Positions 9,152-17,975 of a stretch of 50,056 nt of DNA are shown piece by piece. The stretch covers positions 1 through 50,056 of the forward strand of contig JABFQZ010000023.1 of NCBI GenBank assembly GCA_013141435.1. The letters are read 5' to 3'. A program made the position numbers and the translations under genes. Source of the DNA: Ferruginibacter sp. (GTDB taxonomy: Bacteria; Bacteroidota; Bacteroidia; Chitinophagales; Chitinophagaceae). Within the stretch, counting starts at the first letter, position 1, and each line of letters opens with the position of its first letter. The notes beneath the pieces were generated by a model. That model was given only the letters and a program-made list of their open reading frames with translations, ran no database searches and had not been told where the DNA came from.

Positions 9152-10273
9152 TTAAATAGCGGCTTTATATACATTTAAACAATCTGTTGCAGCTTTCTCC
9201 CACGAAAATAATTTGCTTCTTTCTAACCCTTTTTTTATATATTCTCTTCTTGTACTATTATTTTCTATAAGCATTTTCACTTTGTTTTTTAAATCTTCCA
9301 AATTATTTAATTCAAAATAAATTCCAGCTTCGCCAGCTACTTCAGGAAAAGAACTGTTGTTTGTTAAAATAATAGGACAGCTGCAAGCCATTGCTTCTAA
9401 TATTGGAATTCCAAAACCTTCGTATTCTGAAGGGAAAATAAAACAAATGGCATTATGATAAAAAGTACCTAACTCATTATCTTCAAAATATTTTTGAATA
9501 ACCTGATTTTCCAACCCTAATTCAGAAATTTTATTTTTTTCTGCAACAGTAAATTTTCCGCCCCCAGCACAAATAATATGTATAGTTTTGTTATTATGCA
9601 AAACATCTTTTAGAGATTCTAACATAAAAATAAAATTTTTATAATTTGCTCTTTCTCCTACAAACAAAATATACTTTTCGGGCAAGTTTACCGTTATACT
9701 TTTAGCGTAGTAAATAGAATTTCCATGGTAAATAACTTCTATTTTATTAGAATCTATATGAGGATATATTTTCAGAATATCTTTTTTAGTATTTTTAGAA
9801 ACAGCAATTATTTTGGTAGCTTTTTCTAGCAATATTTTTTTATTTTTTGTAACTTCTAAGGGGTCGTTTATAAAATATTGTGGGTATAATTCATGTATCA
9901 TATCATAAACAGTCAGTACAAATGGCTTGTTATCTATATACTCTAAAAAATAGGTGCCATAATAGGTTGGTATAAAAAGATCGAAATTTTTTAATTTCAA
10001 TTTTCTTTTTACAAAATTAGTATTTATGTTTTTTGTTTTTGAACGTATGCTTATTCCCATTTTATTCAAAAATGTTACAAAATAAAATAATCTTTTTTGG
10101 GGTTTTCCGTAAAGATTACTTTGGTTAAAATAAACATTTTTAGTGATTAAAACAGAGTTTAAAATAGAAAGATCTTTTTTGTTTTTTAATCGGGAAAATA
10201 TTTCTGTATAATATCTAGAAATTCCTCCGTATGTTTGAAAAGCATAAACCTGTGGATCTAATAATATTTTCAT
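9152..10273 (-). CDS. Glycosyltransferase family 4 (GT-B)
   Basis: 373 residues. The N-terminal acceptor domain begins MKILLDPQVYAFQTYGGISR with the glycine-rich GGISRY loop, and the C-terminal domain carries the retaining GT4 signature EGFGIPILEAMACS at about residues 288-301, with the two glutamates that hold the donor nucleotide sugar. These enzymes (mannosyl-, rhamnosyl- or glucosyltransferase-like) build surface polysaccharide or O-antigen in the cytoplasm. It is the first gene of the minus-strand pair and is divergent from the methyltransferase at 10376. Confidence 0.92.
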   Translation of the reverse strand: MKILLDPQVYAFQTYGGISRYYTEIFSRLKNKKDLSILNSVLITKNVYFNQSNLYGKPQKRLFYFVTFLNKMGISIRSKTKNINTNFVKRKLKLKNFDLFIPTYYGTYFLEYIDNKPFVLTVYDMIHELYPQYFINDPLEVTKNKKILLEKATKIIAVSKNTKKDILKIYPHIDSNKIEVIYHGNSIYYAKSITVNLPEKYILFVGERANYKNFIFMLESLKDVLHNNKTIHIICAGGGKFTVAEKNKISELGLENQVIQKYFEDNELGTFYHNAICFIFPSEYEGFGIPILEAMACSCPIILTNNSSFPEVAGEAGIYFELNNLEDLKNKVKMLIENNSTRREYIKKGLERSKLFSWEKAATDCLNVYKAAI

Positions 10274-10292
10274 TGCAACGTTTTAAGTGCTG

Positions 10293-10300
10293 TAAATTTG
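10293..10300 (+). promoter_or_regulatory. Bacteroidota -7 box (TAAATTTG)
   Basis: This exact TAnnTTTG match lies on the plus strand in the gap between the divergent glycosyltransferase and methyltransferase genes, 75 bases before the methyltransferase ATG. It is the best promoter candidate for that gene. Confidence 0.5.
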
Positions 10301-10375
10301 GAATAAAAAGATAGAAGGATAAAGGTAATTAGAAATGCTGAAAATAGTTTATTATAAAATGCTAAAAATAAAAAT

Positions 10376-11200
10376 ATGAAATTTGAAACCTGTAAAATTT
10401 GCAATTCAAAGATTACAAAAAGATTTGAAAAAACTATTTTAAACAAATACAATAACGTAGGATATTTTGAATGTGAGAATTGTGATTTTATACAAATTAA
10501 TGAACCAACTTGGTTGAATGAAGCATACCATTCGGCAATTACATCCTTAGATATTGGCATTTTATATAGAAACGAATTATTGAAAAGCACAACTATTCAA
10601 ATCATCAATACATTTTTTAAAGATGCAAATTTATTTTTAGACTATGCTGGTGGGTATGGAATATTTACTCGAATAATGCGTGACGTAGGGTTTAATTATT
10701 ATTGGGACGATAAGTTTTGTGAAAATATATTTGCAAAGCATTTTACTATTAATGATATTGATAATAAAAAATTTGATTTTGTAACAGCTTTTGAAGTATT
10801 AGAGCACATGGAAAACCCGATGGAAGAATTATTAGATATTTTCTCCATTTCCGACAATGTATTAATTTCTACCGAATTAATACCCGAAAAATCTTTAATA
10901 GAAAACTGGTGGTATATTGCTCCAGAAACAGGACAACATATATCATTTTATACAAAAAAATCAATGGAGTTAATTGCGAAAAAATTTGCCTGCAACTACT
11001 ATCATATAAGTAGCACTTTACATTTATTCACTAAAAAAACACTAGATTTAGCCAAGCTAAAACAAAAAAAAGATAAAACAATACTTCAAAAGCTATCAAA
11101 AATAATGACCAGAAAACCTAAAGAAAAAATAGAAAGAAAATCATTATTAGAAACAGATTTTTTTTATATAAAAGATCAATTGAAGAAAGGTATTTTGTAG
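10376..11200 (+). CDS. Class I SAM-dependent methyltransferase with N-terminal zinc-binding cysteines
   Basis: 274 residues. An N-terminal CKIC...CENC pair (residues ~6-9 and ~33-36) is a probable zinc ribbon. LDYAGGYGIFTR (~88-99) is a variant of the SAM-binding glycine motif I, and FVTAFEVLEHMENP (~136-149) is the post-motif typical of Methyltransf_23/UbiE-like sugar or lipid methyltransferases. Its place among glycosyltransferases suggests methylation of a surface-glycan sugar or of a nucleotide-sugar precursor, but the substrate is inference. It stands alone on the plus strand here. Confidence 0.85.
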   Translation: MKFETCKICNSKITKRFEKTILNKYNNVGYFECENCDFIQINEPTWLNEAYHSAITSLDIGILYRNELLKSTTIQIINTFFKDANLFLDYAGGYGIFTRIMRDVGFNYYWDDKFCENIFAKHFTINDIDNKKFDFVTAFEVLEHMENPMEELLDIFSISDNVLISTELIPEKSLIENWWYIAPETGQHISFYTKKSMELIAKKFACNYYHISSTLHLFTKKTLDLAKLKQKKDKTILQKLSKIMTRKPKEKIERKSLLETDFFYIKDQLKKGIL

Positions 11201-11255
11201 TTGGTTTTAATTTTTTTATTTTCTCATGCCTTTATTTCCCTTCTAATTTTTTGTA

Positions 11256-11277
11256 AAAAAGCGCTTATATGCTTTTT
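11256..11277. terminator. Candidate bidirectional terminator
   Basis: AAAAAGC and GCTTTTT form a 7-bp stem around an eight-base loop, with A and T runs on both sides, between the convergent ends of the methyltransferase and meaB genes. The stem is weak in GC. Confidence 0.4.
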
Positions 11278-11361
11278 ATTTTATACTAATACAATGTTGT
11301 AATAATATTGTACTATTGTGTCTTTTGTGAAAAAAATGGTAGTATTAGTTACTGAAAAGCT

Positions 11362-12267
11362 TTAATTTGCTTGTTTCAATATATCAGCAACAGCTCTATA
11401 AACATTAAATTCGTTAGGCAAGTGTTCAATAGCTTTTTTTATTTCATTTTTATTAAATAATTTCATTCTTTGTTTTTGTAATAGGTAATAAATTTTTTCA
11501 ACAAGTAACCATATTTTTTTATCCTTCTTAATATCTTGAGAAACTAAGTAGTCAATTTCATTTTTTAGCTCTTCTATTCCAGCGTTTTTAGAAGCTATTG
11601 TTTTTAAAACTTTAATTTCCTCTAAGCGGTTGCTAAAAGCAGGTGCCAACATTTGCTTTAGGTTTTTTACAAAAGTATCTGCCCCTGGCCTGTCGGCTTT
11701 ATTTACTACAAAAACATCGGCTATTTCCATAATGCCAGCTTTCATTGTTTGTATTTCATCGCCAGCTTCGGGTACTAGTACCAAAATGGTTACATCGGCT
11801 AACCCTGCAATTTCAATTTCGCTTTGACCTACACCAACTGTTTCTATAATAATATAATCAAAATCGGCTATTTTTATAATGTCTGTTATTTCTAATATTT
11901 TTGGGTGCAACCCACCAAGCGCACCTCTTGTAGCCAACGATCGTATATATACATTTGGCTCATTATACCACCTGTTCATTCTTATTCTGTCGCCAAGCAA
12001 AGCGCCTAAATTAAATGGCGATGAAGGATCTACACATAGTACGGCTACCTTTTTACTAGAATTAACTAATGCTGCAATAAGGGCATCGGTAATTGTGCTT
12101 TTACCAGCACCTGGCGGACCTGTAATGCCAATTATTGGAGTGTTATTAAAATCTAAATTTTGCAAAAAAGTATCGTAACCTTCAAATTCATTTTCTATAA
12201 GAGATATAGCCCTTGAAAGCGATTTTCTATCTCCAGTCTTTATATCTATTAAAGTAGTACTCCACAT
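11362..12267 (-). CDS. meaB: Methylmalonyl-CoA mutase-associated GTPase MeaB (ArgK family)
   Basis: 301 residues. Walker A GPPGAGKST is at 50-58, DPSSPF and the ETVGVGQSE switch segment follow, and the NKAD guanine-recognition motif is near residue 190, all as in the G3E-class MeaB/ArgK GTPases. MeaB chaperones adenosylcobalamin loading and protects methylmalonyl-CoA mutase. It is slightly shorter than the usual ~330 residues, mostly at the N-terminus. The mutase genes are not in this window. The gene is an isolated minus-strand housekeeping gene inside the glycosyltransferase block, which suggests the polysaccharide genes are interspersed and not one operon. Confidence 0.93.
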   Translation of the reverse strand: MWSTTLIDIKTGDRKSLSRAISLIENEFEGYDTFLQNLDFNNTPIIGITGPPGAGKSTITDALIAALVNSSKKVAVLCVDPSSPFNLGALLGDRIRMNRWYNEPNVYIRSLATRGALGGLHPKILEITDIIKIADFDYIIIETVGVGQSEIEIAGLADVTILVLVPEAGDEIQTMKAGIMEIADVFVVNKADRPGADTFVKNLKQMLAPAFSNRLEEIKVLKTIASKNAGIEELKNEIDYLVSQDIKKDKKIWLLVEKIYYLLQKQRMKLFNKNEIKKAIEHLPNEFNVYRAVADILKQAN

Positions 12268-12352
12268 AAAAGCAAATTAGTTTAAAGATTTTAAATAAAG
12301 CAACAATTTTTACAATTACAAAACTGTATTTTGCAGAATCAAGAAAAAACAT

Positions 12353-13342
12353 TTGAAAAAAAACAAAGGCATATCCGTAGTAATACCAAATTATAATGGC
12401 AAAAATTTATTGCCAAATATTTTGCCTCCATTATACAAAGCTTTAAATAATACACAGCTTTTATATGAAGTTATTATTTCAGACGATTGTTCTACAGATG
12501 GCTCAATACAATTTTTAAAAGACAATTTCGAGGATATAATAATTTTAAGAGCAGAAACTAATAAAGGGTTTTCGCCTACAATAAACAAAGGTATTTTTGC
12601 AACACAATACGATTTAATTTTATTGCTAAATAGCGATGTAAAACTTACTGAAAATTATTTTGAAAACTTACTACCTTACTTTGAATGCGAAGATACATTT
12701 GGAGTAATGGGGCGTATTATAGGCTGGGAAAATGATAGTATACAAGATGGAGGAAAATACCCTTCGTTTCATGGTGCAAAAATAAAAACATCGGGTAATT
12801 TTAAACCAGTAGAAAGCAATATTAGCGATAGATTGTATAGTTTTTATTTATCGGGGGCAAATGCAATGGTATGTGCAAAAAAAATAAAAAAACTTGGTGG
12901 GTTTAATGAAATGTTTGCTCCATTTTATATTGAAGATGTAGAGCTATCTATACGAGCTTGGCGTATAGGTTATAAATGTTATTACGAACACAATGCAATA
13001 TGCAGACATAAAACTAGTACAACAATAAAATCTAACAGTAGCAAAAAAAATATAAACACAATATATTATAGAAATAAAATGTATTTACATGCTTTGCATT
13101 TAGATGGAGAAAAAAAATGGCTTTGGTATTTGCAACTTATAGCAGAAACAATATTGCATATAATTACAGGCAAGTTGTGGTATTTTACTTCGTTGAAAAT
13201 GTTTTTTAAAAGTGTAAAGGAGATAAAAAATTGTAAAAGTAGCTTTAGTTATTTAGCGGCTAAAAAAAAGTTAGAACCTACAAACATGGTTATTAAAACA
13301 ATTATTAAAAATTTAAAAAACAAAGGGGTTATAAAACTATAA
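12353..13342 (+). CDS. Glycosyltransferase family 2 (rhamnosyltransferase-like)
   Basis: 329 residues. ISVVIPNYNGKNLL opens the GT-A fold at residue 7, the donor-binding DDCSTDGS is near residue 45, LLNSDVKLT carries the DxD-like motif, and APFYIEDVELSIRAWRIGYK is the typical acceptor-side segment. No ATG lies in frame before the conserved first strand, so TTG at 12353 is the likely start. It begins a plus-strand run of three glycosyltransferase genes, with gaps of 55 and 39 bases, that probably share a transcript. The final sugar is unknown. Confidence 0.9.
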   Translation: MKKNKGISVVIPNYNGKNLLPNILPPLYKALNNTQLLYEVIISDDCSTDGSIQFLKDNFEDIIILRAETNKGFSPTINKGIFATQYDLILLLNSDVKLTENYFENLLPYFECEDTFGVMGRIIGWENDSIQDGGKYPSFHGAKIKTSGNFKPVESNISDRLYSFYLSGANAMVCAKKIKKLGGFNEMFAPFYIEDVELSIRAWRIGYKCYYEHNAICRHKTSTTIKSNSSKKNINTIYYRNKMYLHALHLDGEKKWLWYLQLIAETILHIITGKLWYFTSLKMFFKSVKEIKNCKSSFSYLAAKKKLEPTNMVIKTIIKNLKNKGVIKL

Positions 13343-13397
13343 ATAAAGTAATTTATTTGCATTATAGTGGTTAGTTTATTTTAATAAAAACAGCAAT

Positions 13398-15434
13398 ATG
13401 GATTTATTTAAAGAGATAAAATTTTATTTAAAAAAAAACAGACTAATAAGAAAATTACAAATAAAAAAAGTAATAAGTACTTTCAATGAAAAAAATAATA
13501 TTCTACAAAAGGAGTTGTTTTTTAACACCTCTGCTACACCTAAAGTTTCTATAATAATTCCTTTTTATAACCAATTAAATTTTACATACAACTGTTTAAA
13601 TTATTTGTATAAACATGTAGGCACAAAATATGAGTATGAAATAATTTTGATTGACGATAATAGTACAGATAATATTGACCTATCGTTTTACGAAGGCATA
13701 AGACTAATAAAAAACATAGAAAACATTGGCTTTTTGAAAAGCATAAATGAAGGTATTAAAGAGTCGGCTGGGGAGTTTATTTATATACTACAAAGCAATA
13801 CAGAAGTGCAAAGTGAATTTTTAGACGAATTGTTTTTTGTTTTCAATAATTTTTCTAATGTAGGAGCTGTAGGGTCTAAATTAATAAATACCAATGGTGC
13901 TTTGCAAGAGGCGGGGTCAGTTTTTTTAAAGAATTGCAATCAAATATTTACCAATAAAGAAAGTTTTTACCCTGAGGTAAATTATATTAAAAAAGTAGAT
14001 TACTGTACAAGTATTAGTTTACTTTTTAAAAAATATGATGTTGATGGAAATATAAATTTATTTGATGAACAATTTACAAATACGCATTTTGAAGATGCAG
14101 ATTTTTGTTTTCAATTAAAACATTTGCAAAATAAAAATATTTACTACACACCATTTTCGGAAGTAATACATTTTAAAGAGTTAACTTATAACAACCATAA
14201 AAATAATATTTATGTAGAGAATAAAAAAAGCGAAATTTTATTTAAAGTAAACTTGCAAAAATTTAAAAAGAAGTGGCAATCACAATTAGATGCCATACAA
14301 GCTACAAATATAGAAACAAGATTAGAAGAACTTTACAACAACAAATCGATAGTTTTTTTTGTGGGCATAATTCCACCATACGATAAAGATTCGGGATCTA
14401 ATAGGCTAAAAGAAATCATACAAGCGTTTATAAATTTAGGCTATCATATATCTATTTTAAAAGAAAAAACTTTTTTAGAAGAAAGTGATTATATTAACTA
14501 CTATCAAAGGCTGGGAGTAAATGTTTTTTATGAACATAATAAAACAATAAAACTAAAAAATTACTTAAGCAACAATTTTTGCGAAACAAATATTGCTTGG
14601 TTTTATAACCCCGATTCGTTTTCTAATTATTACGCTTTGGCAAAAATGCATTTGCATAAAGCAAAGTTTGTTTTTGATATGGTAGATATTCATCATTTGC
14701 GCTATAAAAGAGCAATAGAGTTTGATTTAAAAAATAAAAAACTAGAAGCAGAGTTTTTAAAATATAAAAAGATTGAATTAGATGCAGCTCAAAAAGCAGA
14801 TTTTGTTATTCCAATTTCTGATTTTGAAAAAAAATATATGCAACAATTTTGTAACCCACAAAAATTAATTACAATATCTAATATTCATTATATAAAAACC
14901 AAGCTTTGCAATACACTTAGTTTTGAAGAAAGAAAAGACATTTTATTTATCGGCTCTACACATGCACCTAATTTAGATGCATTACATTTTTTACATAAAG
15001 ATATTATGCCTTTGGTATGGAAAACATTGCCAAATGTAAAAGTAAATATTATTGGCAATGTAAGCGAAATTATAAAAAACATTGAGCATCCAAATTTTAT
15101 TTTTCATGGATTTGTGGAAAACATTAATCCTTTTTTTATTTCAAACAAATTAATGGTTGCACCATTGCGATATGGAGCAGGAGTAAAAGGAAAAATTGGA
15201 CAAGCTTTTGAATATTATTTACCAGTTGTTATGACATCAATTGGCGCAGAGGGTATGCAATTAGTTAATGGGGAGAATGCATTAATTAACGATGAGGCAG
15301 AAAGCTTTGCAAAGGCTATAATAAACTTGTATAGCAACAAACCCCTTTGGATAAAACTTCAAAGTAATTCTGAAAAAAGCTTATTACCCTTTTCGAAAGA
15401 AAAATTGGAAGAACAGCTTTTAAAAATTATATAA
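13398..15434 (+). CDS. Two-domain glycosyltransferase: GT2 fused to GT4
   Basis: 678 residues, about twice a single enzyme. Residues ~45-290 are a GT2 domain (KVSIIIPFYNQLNFT; EIILIDDNSTDN; FEDADFCFQLKH). Residues ~310-678 are a GT-B, GT4-like domain (GIIPPYDKDSGSNRL at its start; ILFIGSTHAPNLDAL near 515; LMVAPLRYGAGVKGKIGQAFEY near 590). Such fusions let one polypeptide add two successive sugars in surface polysaccharide synthesis. The C-terminal domain keeps the GAGVKGKIGQAFEY donor loop, so both halves look functional. It lies between two other GT2 genes on the same strand. Confidence 0.88.
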   Translation: MDLFKEIKFYLKKNRLIRKLQIKKVISTFNEKNNILQKELFFNTSATPKVSIIIPFYNQLNFTYNCLNYLYKHVGTKYEYEIILIDDNSTDNIDLSFYEGIRLIKNIENIGFLKSINEGIKESAGEFIYILQSNTEVQSEFLDELFFVFNNFSNVGAVGSKLINTNGALQEAGSVFLKNCNQIFTNKESFYPEVNYIKKVDYCTSISLLFKKYDVDGNINLFDEQFTNTHFEDADFCFQLKHLQNKNIYYTPFSEVIHFKELTYNNHKNNIYVENKKSEILFKVNLQKFKKKWQSQLDAIQATNIETRLEELYNNKSIVFFVGIIPPYDKDSGSNRLKEIIQAFINLGYHISILKEKTFLEESDYINYYQRLGVNVFYEHNKTIKLKNYLSNNFCETNIAWFYNPDSFSNYYALAKMHLHKAKFVFDMVDIHHLRYKRAIEFDLKNKKLEAEFLKYKKIELDAAQKADFVIPISDFEKKYMQQFCNPQKLITISNIHYIKTKLCNTLSFEERKDILFIGSTHAPNLDALHFLHKDIMPLVWKTLPNVKVNIIGNVSEIIKNIEHPNFIFHGFVENINPFFISNKLMVAPLRYGAGVKGKIGQAFEYYLPVVMTSIGAEGMQLVNGENALINDEAESFAKAIINLYSNKPLWIKLQSNSEKSLLPFSKEKLEEQLLKII

Positions 15435-15473
15435 ATAGGAGATAAAATTGTAGCTTGCCACAAAAAATACATT

Positions 15474-16373
15474 TTGGTATCAATAATCGTAGCAACTTAC
15501 AATGGCCAAAAATATTTGCTAGCACAACTTATTAGTATTGCAAAGCAAAGCTATAAAAATATAGAAATCATTATTTGCGATGATGCTTCAAACGATAGCA
15601 CAGTAGAAATTATAAAAGAATTTGCAAAATCTCAGGCCAATGTTTCTTACTTCATTAATGAAACAAATATTGGTGTAAATAAGAATTTTGAACTGGGTTT
15701 TTTAAAAGCAAAAGGAAATTTTATTGCCATTGCCGACCAAGATGATATTTGGCTGCCAAATAAAATTGAGGAGCAAATGAAATTATTTATAAAGGACGAA
15801 ATTTTGCTAACCCATACTGCCTCGGCTCTTTTTAGGGGAAATAATTTACCAACAAAATCATATCAAAAAATTACAAACCCTTTTCAAGGCAACGATGTAC
15901 AAAAGCTTTTGCTTCGAAATTCGGTTTCGGGACATAACATAATTTTTAGAAAGCAATTATTGCAACAAATATTTCCTATACCTAAAAATATTTATTACGA
16001 TTGGTGGATAGTGCAAACAGCAGCTTGTAATGGGTATATAGCAGCTAGTAATAAGGTTTTAACTTACCAAAGAGCACACGAAAACAATGTAACAGTAAAA
16101 GTGCGTGCAAGCAAAAACCAAACCGAAGAGGAGTATCAAGAAAGAATACAAGCATTGCAAAACTTTTTACAACTAAAAAACTTGACTAATACAAATAAAA
16201 TTTTTATTGAAAAAACCTTACAACAGTTTAGTACATTAGTAAACAATAATTTTTCTAAATCTTTATTTCGTTTTTTGCTAGATAATAGAAAAGTTTTTTT
16301 CTATTATAAAAAAGGAATATTAAAATATTTTTCGCAAAAAAAAGCGGCTAAACATTTAAGTAATAAAACTTAA
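15474..16373 (+). CDS. Glycosyltransferase family 2
   Basis: 299 residues. VSIIVATYNGQKYLLAQL opens the fold, IIICDDASNDST (~34-45) binds the nucleotide, and IADQDDIWLPNKIEEQM (~85-101) is the DQDD variant typical of WfgS/RfbF-like rhamnosyl- or galactosyltransferases. No ATG precedes the first conserved strand, so TTG at 15474 is taken as the start. It ends the plus-strand trio and converges, with a 13-base gap, on the next transferase-like gene. Its donor sugar is not predictable. Confidence 0.88.
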   Translation: MVSIIVATYNGQKYLLAQLISIAKQSYKNIEIIICDDASNDSTVEIIKEFAKSQANVSYFINETNIGVNKNFELGFLKAKGNFIAIADQDDIWLPNKIEEQMKLFIKDEILLTHTASALFRGNNLPTKSYQKITNPFQGNDVQKLLLRNSVSGHNIIFRKQLLQQIFPIPKNIYYDWWIVQTAACNGYIAASNKVLTYQRAHENNVTVKVRASKNQTEEEYQERIQALQNFLQLKNLTNTNKIFIEKTLQQFSTLVNNNFSKSLFRFLLDNRKVFFYYKKGILKYFSQKKAAKHLSNKT

Positions 16374-16386
16374 AATAACTTTAATA

Positions 16387-17151
16387 TCAACTGAATATTT
16401 TTACGAAAAAAAACACTAATTTATTATTGTAAAAAATATTACTATTTACAGAATTTGATAATAAAAATTTAGTGCAAGTAGTTTGTATAAAGCGGTGTCT
16501 AAGTTTATGGCCGTATAGTTTTATAAATGTAGATGTAAATGTTTTTAAATCTTTTAAATTACCACTGCTCAAATGTAGCACCATAAACGGTATTACATAT
16601 ACACTATACCCCAAAAAATCGGCAATAATACTAATATCTGTGCCATATAAATGAAACCCTTTTAAATTAGATGATATAGACAAACCTTTGCTGTTTTTTA
16701 AAACCAAAAAATTTTCATCTAAAGAAAAAACTCTTTTTGGCAAGCTGCTACTTTTTCTTACTACCCCATTATCATCAATATGATAAAATACACTTTTATA
16801 CCCAGCCCCACCAGCATTGCCACACACAGCCCAAGTGTTATCTTTTGTTTCTAATGCTTGCAAACATTGTTCTAATTTATCTTTGTTATCTATTACCCTT
16901 ACATCTTGGTGTACAATTATAATAAATTCTCCTTTGGCTATTTTCAAAAAATAAGAAATGGCTTCGTAAGCATCAAACTCATTACTTTTAGAATTGTCTG
17001 CAATAATAAATTCGCAATCGTTTAAAAAATCATTTTCCTCAAAACTTTTTTTCATTAATGCATACTCGGCATGGTTATTTACAATAGTGCAAATAGAAAA
17101 TTTTAACGAAAAACGTAAAAGATGTTTACTTATTTTTATAACATTTTCCAT
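16387..17151 (-). CDS. Glycosyltransferase-like protein (GT-A fold, PF13712-like)
   Basis: 254 residues. FSICTIVNNHAEY starts the Rossmann-like fold near residue 18, CEFIIADNSKSNEFDAYEA follows, and EFIIIVHQDVRV (~85-96) is the HQDV motif seen in atypical family 2 transferases of the Glyco_tranf_2_5 type. GFHLYGTDISIIADFLGY near 165-182 resembles the acceptor-side FHFYDVDF motif. It is convergent with the preceding trio, so it has its own promoter (TAGATTTG on the minus strand at 17179). It probably decorates the same glycan. Confidence 0.75.
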   Translation of the reverse strand: MENVIKISKHLLRFSLKFSICTIVNNHAEYALMKKSFEENDFLNDCEFIIADNSKSNEFDAYEAISYFLKIAKGEFIIIVHQDVRVIDNKDKLEQCLQALETKDNTWAVCGNAGGAGYKSVFYHIDDNGVVRKSSSLPKRVFSLDENFLVLKNSKGLSISSNLKGFHLYGTDISIIADFLGYSVYVIPFMVLHLSSGNLKDLKTFTSTFIKLYGHKLRHRFIQTTCTKFLLSNSVNSNIFYNNKLVFFFVKIFS

Positions 17152-17178
17152 AAAACGATATTCGCAATATTTTTTTTA

Positions 17179-17186
17179 CAAATCTA
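17179..17186 (-). promoter_or_regulatory. Bacteroidota -7 box (TAGATTTG on minus strand)
   Basis: The plus strand reads CAAATCTA, so the minus strand carries an exact TAnnTTTG box. It lies 28 bases before the minus-strand start of the transferase-like gene at 17151. Confidence 0.5.
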
Positions 17187-17240
17187 AACAAGTTTTATAC
17201 TACTTTGCAAATGTTTATTTCAATAAATTTTTTGGTAATA

Positions 17241-17975
17241 ATGATAACTACACTCTGCTTCGATTTTGGAAACACACGCCTCAAAGCTGCCATTTTTAAA
17301 AATGAGGAGCTTTACGAAACTGTTTATTTAGAAAACGACGATGAAGAAACTATAGAAACTATTTTAAAAAAGTACACACCTCAAAACACAATTTTATCAT
17401 CTGTAATAAACCACAACCAAGCTATAGAAAATTTATTAGCACAAAAATCTAATTTTCATAAACTATCGGCAAGCACCAAAATAAATTTTACTACACCAGT
17501 AGGCAAACCCGAAACCATAGGTGCCGATAGGTTAGCCTTATGTGCTGCAGCGGCACATTTTTTTTCCAATAAAAATAATTTAATTATTGGGTTAGGTAGT
17601 TGTATTACCTATAATTTTTTAAACCAACAACGCCAATTTTTGGGTGGTGGCATTTCGCCAGGTATGAATATGCGCTTCAAATCCATGCATGATTATACTG
17701 CATTATTACCTTTAGAAGCCGAAACATGGAACTTTCCTTTAATTGGTTACGATACCCGTACAAATTTACAAAGTGGCGTTTTAAACGGCATGGCAGCCGA
17801 AATAGACGGTATAATTGATCGTTATGCCAATAAATTCAACAACTTTAACGTCGTTTTAACCGGTGGAAACACATCGTATTTTGCTGGGCAACTTAAAAAT
17901 CGGATATTTGCCGACCACAATTTTTTATTTAAAGGATTATATGCACTCAGCCAAATTAACAATAGCCATATTTAA
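17241..17975 (+). CDS. coaX: Type III pantothenate kinase
   Basis: 244 residues from ATG at 17241; longer in-frame starts upstream add a hydrophobic tail that the family lacks. DFGNT (8-12) is the phosphate-binding motif of the ASKHA fold, GADR (94-97) is the type III PanK signature, and GLGSCITYNF and GGGISPGMNMR complete the substrate site. The enzyme phosphorylates pantothenate in the first committed step of coenzyme A synthesis and is not inhibited by CoA. A TACTTTGC sequence about 30 bases upstream is a weak promoter box. Its 3' end overlaps the next gene by 35 bases, which indicates coupled expression. Confidence 0.93.
   Translation: MITTLCFDFGNTRLKAAIFKNEELYETVYLENDDEETIETILKKYTPQNTILSSVINHNQAIENLLAQKSNFHKLSASTKINFTTPVGKPETIGADRLALCAAAAHFFSNKNNLIIGLGSCITYNFLNQQRQFLGGGISPGMNMRFKSMHDYTALLPLEAETWNFPLIGYDTRTNLQSGVLNGMAAEIDGIIDRYANKFNNFNVVLTGGNTSYFAGQLKNRIFADHNFLFKGLYALSQINNSHI

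Noticed and set aside
8312..17151. A single large O-antigen operon
   Set aside because: Strand changes four times and meaB sits inside, so it is a cluster of separate units.
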